The notes beneath the pieces were generated by a model. The model ran no database searches and had not been told where the DNA came from. It saw only the letters and a list, made by a program, of their open reading frames with translations. A stretch of DNA of 64,000 nt from Gemmatimonadota bacterium (GTDB taxonomy: Bacteria; Gemmatimonadota; Gemmatimonadetes; Longimicrobiales; Gaopeijiaceae). The translations under genes were made by a program, and so were the position numbers. Each line of letters starts with the position of its first letter. Position 1 is the first letter of the stretch. Of the stretch, positions 57,830 to 64,000 are shown in pieces. The stretch is taken from assembly GCA_007126575.1 (NCBI GenBank), contig SLBA01000091.1, positions 29,539 to 93,538 of the forward strand. Reading direction: 5' to 3'.

Positions 57830-58567
57830 TCAGTACGAGATGGACCAGTTGTACCAGGTGGCGACGAGCTCTTCACCCCGGCGGGCCGGACGGAAGTTCC
57901 AGCTCACGATCACCTCGCGGAGCTCCTCGTTGTAGCGCCGGTCGGACGAGACCGGGTCCACACGGATCGAGTCGGCTACGACCCGACCCTCGGCGTCGAC
58001 GAAGATCCAGACCTCGACCTGGGTGCCGCGCAGGTCCGCGGCGGGATCCGGGGGAAAGATCACGCCCCTCGGCACGGGGGGCACGACTCGGAAGAGGCCC
58101 TCGTCGGCCGAACCCCCGTCGCCGGCACCCGTCGCTTCGGGAAGTCCGGCATCGCCGTCGTCTGCGGCATCCGTCCCATCGGTGCTCCCGACTCCCGGCA
58201 GGGGAACCTCGGGCTCCTCGATCTCGACCTCGGGAACGGCCTCGGGCTCGACCTCGATCTCTTCGGGGGGGGGGATCTCGACGTCGGGGACCGGGGTCGG
58301 AGGGGGAATGGCGGCGTCCGGCGGTGCCGAGCTGAGCGCGAGCGTCTGCATCGCACCCTGGGCCGCCTGGTCGTCGAGCGCACGGGGACCGGCCGCCGAG
58401 AAGGTCGAGTCCGGCATCGACGCGCTCGGGCCGATCAGGAAGATCAGGATGTGCGCGACCACCGATAGCAGGAAGCCGATCCGCCAGATCTTCCGCTCCC
58501 TCTTACGCCGCTCGCGTGCAGACAGGTGCACCGCCCGGTCCACATTCTGGGGCTTTTTTTCCGCCAT
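57830..58567 (-). CDS. TonB-like energy transducer protein
   Basis: A protein of 245 residues. A single N-terminal membrane helix (IWRIGFLLSVVAHILIFLIG) after a basic start, then a Pro/Glu/Val-rich periplasmic stretch (EEIEVEPEAVPEVEIEEPEV) and a C-terminal TonB-type domain (TQVEVWIFVDAEGRVVADSI, NEELREVIVSWNFRPARRGE). Links inner-membrane energy to outer-membrane receptors. No exbB/exbD is nearby. GGGG-rich ribosome site upstream of ATG 58567. Confidence 0.85.
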   Translation of the reverse strand: MAEKKPQNVDRAVHLSARERRKRERKIWRIGFLLSVVAHILIFLIGPSASMPDSTFSAAGPRALDDQAAQGAMQTLALSSAPPDAAIPPPTPVPDVEIPPPEEIEVEPEAVPEVEIEEPEVPLPGVGSTDGTDAADDGDAGLPEATGAGDGGSADEGLFRVVPPVPRGVIFPPDPAADLRGTQVEVWIFVDAEGRVVADSIRVDPVSSDRRYNEELREVIVSWNFRPARRGEELVATWYNWSISY

Positions 58568-58633
58568 GCCGATCCCCCCCGGGTGCACAGACCTCGCGTC
58601 GCGCCACACTCGCCTCTGCACCGCAGATACGGC

Positions 58634-58667
58634 CAGAGGGGCCCGGAGGTTTCCCCGGACCCCTCTG
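58634..58667. other. Strong hairpin between the oxidase operon and the TonB-like gene
   Basis: CAGAGGGG (58634-58641) pairs with CCCCTCTG (58660-58667), and CCGG (58643-58646) with CCGG (58655-58658) across one mismatch. No T-run follows on either strand, so intrinsic termination is unproven; it could instead be in the TonB-like gene leader. Confidence 0.5.
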
Positions 58668-58766
58668 TGTACACCATCCGTCGGCCAATGGGTCACCCGG
58701 ATCGACCCGAGCGATCCGGAGCGCCCATCACCCCGCGTCACCCCACGACCGCAACGCGGTCACCGG

Positions 58767-60434
58767 TCAGAAGAAGCGGTATCCCGTCGAGGTGAAGTTT
58801 CCGGGCAGATACTGGGCCAGGAAGGGCCCGTAGGCGATCAGGATCAGGACGATCGTGGCGATCACCCAGTACCGGAAGCTGTCGAGCTTGACCTCCCAGC
58901 CGGTCGTCGCGGGTGGGTGATACGTGTCGGTGAAGGGAATGTCCTCGGGGGTCTCGGTCTTCCGTCCGAAGAGTATGGTCGCGATGAGGACGGCGAAGAA
59001 GAGCATCCCCCCCACGAACATGAGCGTCCCCCCCAGCCCCGTGAGCATCCCGGCGAGCTCCCACGAGGGCTTCGAGTACGGCGCCTCGAGCATCTCGGTC
59101 CGACGGGGCATTCCATCGAGCCCCCCCGAGATCAGTCCACGGGCCATGACCAGGACCCCGACGAAGTAGACCCACTGGGAGACCAGTGCCAGCCCGCGCC
59201 CCACCAGCTCCTTTCGGTTGAGATAGGGGATCAGCCAGAAGGCGATCCCCATGAAGGACATCGTCACCGCCGATCCCACCGTCATGTGGAAGTGACCGGG
59301 CACCCAGGCCGTGTTGTGGATCGCCTGGTTCAGGTTGTACGAGGCGTTGATCAGCCCGGTGATCCCTCCCAGGGTGAAGGTCAGCATGGCCAGGATCTGG
59401 GCGACCAGCGCCGGATTCCCCCAGTCGAGCTTCAGGAACCAGTTGGCGAGCCCCGTGCCCCCGCGCCTGCGCCCCCCGATCTCGAGGGCGTACATGACCG
59501 AGAACGCCGTGACCATGCTCGGGAAGAACACCCCGAAGGTGAGCACCCCGTGCAGCGCCTTCATTCCCCCGCTGATCCCCGGATCCGTGTACTGGTGGTG
59601 GAACCCGGTCGGGATCGACAGGAGTAGGAACATGATGAACACGACCCGCGTCAGCGAGTCGCTGAACAGGGTCCCCCCCGCCTGCCGCGGCACCATCACG
59701 TACCACGACACGTACGCGGGCAGGAGCCAGAAGTAGACGATCGGATGCCCCGAGAACCAGAAGAGGGTCCGGCTCAGCAGGGGATCGGAGTGGTCGATCA
59801 GCCCGAGCGACCACGGGATCAGGAGCCCGACGACCGAGACCGCGATCCCGAGCGAGGCGAGGGTCCACATCGCGTAGGTCGCCACCGAAATGAAGGCCAT
59901 CAGGGGAATCCGCTTCCCCTCGTTCTCCTTTCGCCATCCCCGAAGCGCGCCGAACAGGAGGATCGCCGTGAGCCACGTGCTCACGACGAGCAGGGCCAGG
60001 CCGACGTAGAAGCTCCAGTGCGCGAGAAGGGGCGGGTAGAAGGTGTACAGGACCGAGGCCTGCCCGGTGGCCATCGCGTAGCCTGCCAGGAGCGTCCCGG
60101 TCACCATCGTCCCCAGCACGGCCCAGAGCAGCGGGGTGTTCAGGGGCCGGGCGAGCGCGCGACTCGTCGTGAGCGCCAGGAACCCGTTCGCGAACGCGAA
60201 GGTGAAGACGATCGCATTGACCACCCCGTGCACGGTCAGACCCTGGTAGTAGGTCCGCATCCCGGGGAAGTACTGCAGGATGTCGACGCGGGCGTAGTTG
60301 AGCGCCTGCCCCAGCCCGTTGATGATTCCGATCGAGAGGGCGCCGAACGCCAGGTAGATCATCCAGCGGATGACCCGCCTCTGTGAATCCGGAAGCTGGA
60401 AGCCCTCGGGACTCGCTACGGTTGGATTTCTCAT
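58767..60434 (-). CDS. ba3-type (B-family) cytochrome c oxidase subunit I
   Basis: Haem-copper oxidase catalytic subunit of 555 residues with about 12-13 hydrophobic segments. FWFSGHPIVYFWLLPAYVSW holds the CuB His and a following Tyr in the B-family pattern (no A-family GHPEVY); further His ligands are in SIPTGFHHQYTDPG and TAWVPGHFHMTVGSAVTM. Terminal O2 reduction with proton pumping; B-family enzymes have high oxygen affinity. Its ATG overlaps the subunit II stop as ATGA. Confidence 0.93.
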   Translation of the reverse strand: MRNPTVASPEGFQLPDSQRRVIRWMIYLAFGALSIGIINGLGQALNYARVDILQYFPGMRTYYQGLTVHGVVNAIVFTFAFANGFLALTTSRALARPLNTPLLWAVLGTMVTGTLLAGYAMATGQASVLYTFYPPLLAHWSFYVGLALLVVSTWLTAILLFGALRGWRKENEGKRIPLMAFISVATYAMWTLASLGIAVSVVGLLIPWSLGLIDHSDPLLSRTLFWFSGHPIVYFWLLPAYVSWYVMVPRQAGGTLFSDSLTRVVFIMFLLLSIPTGFHHQYTDPGISGGMKALHGVLTFGVFFPSMVTAFSVMYALEIGGRRRGGTGLANWFLKLDWGNPALVAQILAMLTFTLGGITGLINASYNLNQAIHNTAWVPGHFHMTVGSAVTMSFMGIAFWLIPYLNRKELVGRGLALVSQWVYFVGVLVMARGLISGGLDGMPRRTEMLEAPYSKPSWELAGMLTGLGGTLMFVGGMLFFAVLIATILFGRKTETPEDIPFTDTYHPPATTGWEVKLDSFRYWVIATIVLILIAYGPFLAQYLPGNFTSTGYRFF

Positions 60435-60898
60435 TCGACGATCACCCTTCCGTACATGAGGTGGTGGCCCGCCCCGCAGTATTCGTGGCAGATCATGAGG
60501 TGCTCTCCGGGTTCCCGGAAGGTCGAGGTGACCTTCGCGATCTGACCCGGAATGAGCATGAAGTTGACCCGGGTCCCCTCGACATGGACGCCATGGATCA
60601 CGTCGGTGGTGGTGGCGATGAAGGTCACCTCGGCTCCGGCCGGCACCCGGATCTCGCGCGGGGTGAAGGACCACGCCGCGCCGATCAGGACGACCTCGTA
60701 CTGGTTGTCACCCACCTCGCGCACCCCCGGATCGTCGAAGGGTGGGGTGTTTCGCACCTCCGAGGGGAGGATCTCGCCCGCGCGGTCGGGCAGGTGCATC
60801 CCCATCCCGAAGGCCGAATAGAAGAGCGCCCCCAGAAAGACCAGGAGCATGGCAGCCGTGAGCCCCAGGAAGATCTTTTCGATGCGTTCGACGGTCAT
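60431..60898 (-). CDS. ba3-type cytochrome c oxidase subunit II
   Basis: A protein of 155 residues with one N-terminal membrane helix (IFLGLTAAMLLVFLGALFYS) and a cupredoxin domain carrying the binuclear CuA site: His in TTDVIHGVHVEG and HLMICHEYCGAGHHLMYGRV (CxxxCxxxH..M). Accepts electrons from cytochrome c. The single helix is typical of B-family enzymes, whose missing second helix is supplied by subunit IIa, encoded immediately upstream. Confidence 0.93.
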   Translation of the reverse strand: MTVERIEKIFLGLTAAMLLVFLGALFYSAFGMGMHLPDRAGEILPSEVRNTPPFDDPGVREVGDNQYEVVLIGAAWSFTPREIRVPAGAEVTFIATTTDVIHGVHVEGTRVNFMLIPGQIAKVTSTFREPGEHLMICHEYCGAGHHLMYGRVIVE

Positions 60899-60900
60899 CG

Positions 60901-61107
60901 TCACCTCCCCAGGAATTCGAAGTAGATCGCACCCCACATCCCGGCCATCACCATCAGATAGATCATCATGAAGAAGAGGGTGCCGGTCGGGAGGGGAAGC
61001 TCCTCGTCGTCGTCGGTGACCGGCCCGGCCGGATCGACGGACGAGGAGGGCCGGGAGGACGAGTCGTCGAATGCGTTCGCGTCGGAGTGCTCGGGATCCG
61101 GAGTCAC
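60901..61107 (-). CDS. Small one-helix oxidase subunit (subunit IIa-like)
   Basis: A protein of 68 residues from GTG 61107 (GTGA overlap with the upstream stop). An acidic, Ser-rich soluble stretch is followed by one membrane helix (LPTGTLFFMMIYLMVMAGMW). Position just before subunit II and the one-helix form match subunit IIa of ba3 oxidases, although the N-terminal extension is longer than in Thermus. Too short and variable to assign on sequence alone. Confidence 0.65.
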   Translation of the reverse strand: MTPDPEHSDANAFDDSSSRPSSSVDPAGPVTDDDEELPLPTGTLFFMMIYLMVMAGMWGAIYFEFLGR

Positions 61108-61373
61108 CGGCTCACCTCGTCGTTGTCGGGGTCGTCGAAACGGGAAGGGTACGGGGGAAGCACGAGCTGGATGTATCGGGCCATGAGCCACGCGAAGCCC
61201 ACGAAGACTCCGATCAGCGCCATCGCCAGAAGGTACTGTCCGCCCTCGACCGGCTGGCCGGCCAGGAACTCGCTCAGGGTGTGCCAGATCACGAGGGCCA
61301 TCGCGGCCCCCGAAACGAAGAAGAAGCCGAGCACCAGCGTCAGCTGCCCGGTACCGGGTGGCGTTCGGGACAT
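61104..61373 (-). CDS. Two-helix membrane protein heading the oxidase operon
   Basis: A protein of 89 residues with two hydrophobic segments (LTLVLGFFFVSGAAMALVIW and LLAMALIGVFVGFAWLMARY). It overlaps the subunit IIa-like start and is co-directional with subunits II and I, so it is probably an accessory subunit or assembly factor. No family recognised. Confidence 0.6.
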   Translation of the reverse strand: MSRTPPGTGQLTLVLGFFFVSGAAMALVIWHTLSEFLAGQPVEGGQYLLAMALIGVFVGFAWLMARYIQLVLPPYPSRFDDPDNDEVSR

Positions 61374-61720
61374 ACGTGCACTCCTCAGCAGGGATCGGGA
61401 ACTCGGTTCGACCGCACCGGGGCCTCAGGGCAAAGTCGATGCCGCCCGGCTCCCCGGCCCCCGAACGAGCGAAACCCCTGCGATCGCAACGACCCGATTG
61501 ACGCCCCGCACCACGACGGTCGACCCACCGTACGGCCTCACCTGAGACGGATTGACCGGCACTTCGGCCCCCTGCCGAGACTTTTCGTCACACGAGGGCT
61601 CACCCGACACCCAAAAGACCCATCGGCAATGCACTCGAGCGGCTTGCGTCCGATTTTCACCTTGGTGAACTTCGGGGTGCCCTGTTTCGAGAGTGCGCCT
61701 CCCACGCCCCGGCCCCCATC
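61374..61720. other. Divergent intergenic region between oxidase operon and ctaB
   Basis: 347 bp with no convincing gene. It must hold the promoters of both units; a TTGACC at about 61548-61553 lacks a good -10 partner. No operator recognised. Confidence 0.3.
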
Positions 61721-62617
61721 GTGTCCGAAACCACCGTGCAGGCCCGCCCCTCGTCCAACCGGGTACGGGCATACTACGAGCTCACGAAGCCCGGGATCGC
61801 CGTCTTCGTGATGATGACCGCGGGGGTGAGCTTCTACGTCGGGGCCGCGGGGATGATCGCACTCCTCCCCCTCGTCCACACCCTCATCGGCACGGTGGTC
61901 GCCACGGCCGGCGCCCTCGCGCTGAACCAGTACATCGAGCGCGAGGTGGACGCGCGCATGAAGCGGACGCGCAACCGCCCCCTCCCCTCCCAGCGCCTGG
62001 CCCCCCTCGAGGCGCTCGTCTTCGGGCTCCTCCTCATCCTGGCCGGCTGCGTCCACCTCTGGGTCACCGTGGGAGGCCTCCCCGCGCTCCTCACCCTCGC
62101 CTCGGCGGTGGTCTACAACTTCGTGTACACGCCGCTCAAGTCGCGCTCCTATCTGGCCACCTTCGCCGGCGCCTTTCCGGGAGCCATGCCTGCGCTGATT
62201 GGGTGGAGCGCGGCCACCGGAGGGGTGAGCCTGGGCGCGCTGGTCCTCTTCGCGATCGCCTTCCTCTGGCAGCTCCCCCACGTGCTCGCGCTCGCCTGGC
62301 TCCTGCGCGCGGACTACGGCCGGGCCGGCTTCTACCTCTCGCCACCCGACCCGGAAGGGCGGCTGATCGGGGGCAAGATGGTCCTGTATTCCGCGATTCT
62401 GATTCCGGTGAGCCTGGCCCCCACCCTGATCGGCATCACCGGCTGGATCTACTTCGGGGGTGCCATCGTGCTGGGACTCGCCGTCCTCTGGTGGAGCATC
62501 CAGGCCCTGGGCGACATGCAGAAGTCGGGAGCGGTCCGCAAGGTCTTCCTCTCGTCGCTCGCCTACCAGCCCCTCCTGCTCGCCCTCATGGCGCTCGATA
62601 CCGTCCGACCCGGATGA
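61721..62617 (+). CDS. ctaB: Protohaem IX farnesyltransferase (haem O synthase)
   Basis: UbiA-family membrane enzyme of 298 residues that farnesylates haem B to haem O for haem-copper oxidases. N-terminus RAYYELTKPGIAVFVMMTAG; Asp-rich motif ALNQYIEREVDARMKRTRNR followed by PLPS; YNFVYTPLKSRSYLATFAGA; LFAIAFLWQLPHVLALAWLL with ADYGRAGFYLSPP. GTG start. Divergent from the oxidase it serves. Confidence 0.94.
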   Translation: MSETTVQARPSSNRVRAYYELTKPGIAVFVMMTAGVSFYVGAAGMIALLPLVHTLIGTVVATAGALALNQYIEREVDARMKRTRNRPLPSQRLAPLEALVFGLLLILAGCVHLWVTVGGLPALLTLASAVVYNFVYTPLKSRSYLATFAGAFPGAMPALIGWSAATGGVSLGALVLFAIAFLWQLPHVLALAWLLRADYGRAGFYLSPPDPEGRLIGGKMVLYSAILIPVSLAPTLIGITGWIYFGGAIVLGLAVLWWSIQALGDMQKSGAVRKVFLSSLAYQPLLLALMALDTVRPG

Positions 62618-62663
62618 GCGACCCGGGTCCCATCTCCGTAGACTCCTTTCAGGGAGGCCCATC

Positions 62664-63971
62664 GTGCCCGTCTCGTTCGCCGCGCAGTCCGTCCTCGTGC
62701 CCCTCGCCCTCACCCTGCTCTCCGGCACACCCGCGCCGGAGCCGGCGACCCCGACGGTCACCTCGGCCACACCCGTCGCCGAGGTGACCGCGATGCACCC
62801 CGACACCCTCGACGCGTCGTCCCGGCCCCGAGCCCGCGAACTGGGAATCGAGATCGGGATCTTCCAGCCGGGCGCCCTGAACGCGATCACCGACGTGCCC
62901 GGGGTGCGGGTCGGGCAGACGACCCTTCAGGACGGGGACCGGGTGAACACCGGGATCACCGCCATCCTTCCACACGGCGGCGACCTGTTCCGCGACCGGG
63001 TACCGGCCGCGATCCACGTCGGCAACGGCTTCGGCAAGCTGATCGGGATCACGCAGGTCCGGGAGCTGGGCGAGCTCGAGACGCCGATCCTGCTCACCTG
63101 CACCCTGTGCGTCTGGCAGGCGGCCGACGCCATGGTCGACTGGATGCTGGCGGGCGAGGGGATGGACAACGTGGGCTCGATCAACCCGGTCGTGGGCGAG
63201 ACGAACGACGCGGGCCTCAACGACATCCGCAGCCGCCCCATCACCCCCGACGCGGTGGTCTCCGCTCTCGCGGGCGCGAGCACCGGCCCGGTCATGGAGG
63301 GCTCGGTGGGTGCCGGCACCGGCACCCGGGCCTTCGGATGGAAGGGTGGGATCGGAACGGCCTCGCGAATCCTCCCCGTCGACCTCGGCGGATACCACGT
63401 GGGTGTGCTCGTCCAGTCGAACTTCGGCGGGATCCTGAGCGTGGACGGAGCCCCGGTGGGTCGCGAGCTGGGGCAGTACTCCTTCCGCGGATCGGTCGAG
63501 CGCGACGAGGTGCGCGCCCCGACCACTCCGGACGCCCCGGGATCGACCCCCGCGACCGAAGACGAGCGCTGGCTCGACCAGGAGGACGGGGCGGGCTCGA
63601 TCATGATCGTGATCGCCACCGACGCACCCCTCTCGGATCGAAACCTCGAGCGGCTCGCCGCCCGCGCCATGATGGGACTCGCCCGCACGGGCTCCTTCGC
63701 CGGCAACGGCTCCGGCGACTACGTGATCGCCTTCTCGACCGCCGCAGAGGTCCGCCGGGACGGGAGCCGGGAGCTGCCGATGGTGGCGGATCTCCCCAAC
63801 GCCCGCACCTCGGCTCTCTTCCAGGCCGTCGTGGAGTCCACCGAGGAGGCGATCCTGAACTCGCTGTTCAAGGCCACCACGGTCGAGGGCATGGGGCGGC
63901 GGGCCGAGGCCCTCCCCCTCGACGAAACCATCGAGGTACTGGAGCGGTACGGGGTGATCCCGAAGCCCTGA
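62664..63971 (+). CDS. P1-family (DmpA/BapA-like) aminopeptidase
   Basis: A protein of 435 residues in the self-processing Ntn-hydrolase family P1. An N-terminal hydrophobic stretch (VLVPLALTLLSG) suggests export. Core: ALNAITDVPGVRVGQTTL, INPVVGETNDAGLNDIRSRP, GSVGAGTGTRAFGWKGGIGT. Autoproteolysis site: GSFAGNGSGDYVIAFST, where the Ser after NG becomes the nucleophile. Cleaves N-terminal beta- or D-amino acids in known members. GTG start with GGGAGG 7 nt upstream; the stop is at 63969-63971. Confidence 0.9.
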   Translation: MPVSFAAQSVLVPLALTLLSGTPAPEPATPTVTSATPVAEVTAMHPDTLDASSRPRARELGIEIGIFQPGALNAITDVPGVRVGQTTLQDGDRVNTGITAILPHGGDLFRDRVPAAIHVGNGFGKLIGITQVRELGELETPILLTCTLCVWQAADAMVDWMLAGEGMDNVGSINPVVGETNDAGLNDIRSRPITPDAVVSALAGASTGPVMEGSVGAGTGTRAFGWKGGIGTASRILPVDLGGYHVGVLVQSNFGGILSVDGAPVGRELGQYSFRGSVERDEVRAPTTPDAPGSTPATEDERWLDQEDGAGSIMIVIATDAPLSDRNLERLAARAMMGLARTGSFAGNGSGDYVIAFSTAAEVRRDGSRELPMVADLPNARTSALFQAVVESTEEAILNSLFKATTVEGMGRRAEALPLDETIEVLERYGVIPKP

Positions 63972-64000
63972 GCCGCGGGACGACCCCGGCCCCCGAACCC

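Overview
The window is GC-rich (AT-rich stretches are short and stand out) and carries part of a photosynthesis gene cluster (PGC) for bacteriochlorophyll a, followed by ordinary chromosomal genes. The mix fits a phototrophic member of the Gemmatimonadota, or a close relative: purple-bacterial-type bch genes with an AerR/PpsR pair, a PorX-type regulator, a B-type (ba3) oxidase, a DciA-like gene between recF and gyrB, and a CruF/CarH carotenoid locus. The taxonomic call is an inference from gene content; no rRNA gene is present.

1-8,105: A leftward bchF-bchN-bchB-bchH operon (bchH runs off the left edge) diverges from a rightward aerR-ppsR pair. One PpsR-type palindrome (TGT-N12-ACG) lies over the -35 elements of both divergent promoters, so the repressor probably controls the bch operon and its own operon together.

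8,106-18,900: A tightly packed rightward operon: bchG, a PucC/LhaA-family carrier, bciB (8-vinyl reductase), bchP, crtE, hemA, hemF and a phosphoenolpyruvate synthase. Most neighbours overlap by 1-4 nt. Two PpsR boxes exactly 8 bp apart lie just upstream of bchG. The operon covers tetrapyrrole supply (hemA, hemF), the C20 tail (crtE, bchP) and pigment assembly (bchG).

18,880-22,796: A leftward carotenoid operon, carH-cruF-(prenyltransferase/phytoene synthase fusion), has a strong sigma70-like promoter. Three tandem 11-bp TGTACA-type repeats lie next to the -35, as expected for a B12-dependent light-responsive CarH repressor. The window thus holds two cobalamin-type regulators, AerR and CarH.

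22,823-32,233: Housekeeping genes: an SDR/DUF2867 protein, a CBS/DRTGG pyrophosphatase, a ChaN-like lipoprotein, gyrB, a DciA-like gene, recF, an enoyl-CoA hydratase and ssb.

32,234-36,582: The least understood stretch. It has two long inverted-repeat elements of nearly equal length (161 and 162 bp), a ribbon-helix-helix protein, a candidate small RNA with two hairpins sharing one loop, and a family of unrecognised proteins that share two domains in swapped order. This is the best candidate for something undescribed.

36,600-63,971: rpsU; beta-hydroxyacyl-CoA dehydrogenase and thiolase; pilT with a degenerate PilB-like partner; a LeuB-like dehydrogenase; an unnamed lipoprotein, zinc-ribbon and TPR proteins; a lone HyuB; an envelope block (DUF3108, glycosyltransferase, LpxL-like acyltransferase, MsbA-like ABC exporter, PorX-like regulator, ABC-F protein); a TonB-like protein; a ba3-type oxidase operon with ctaB divergent; and a P1-family peptidase. 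No tRNA, rRNA, CRISPR array or transposase was seen.
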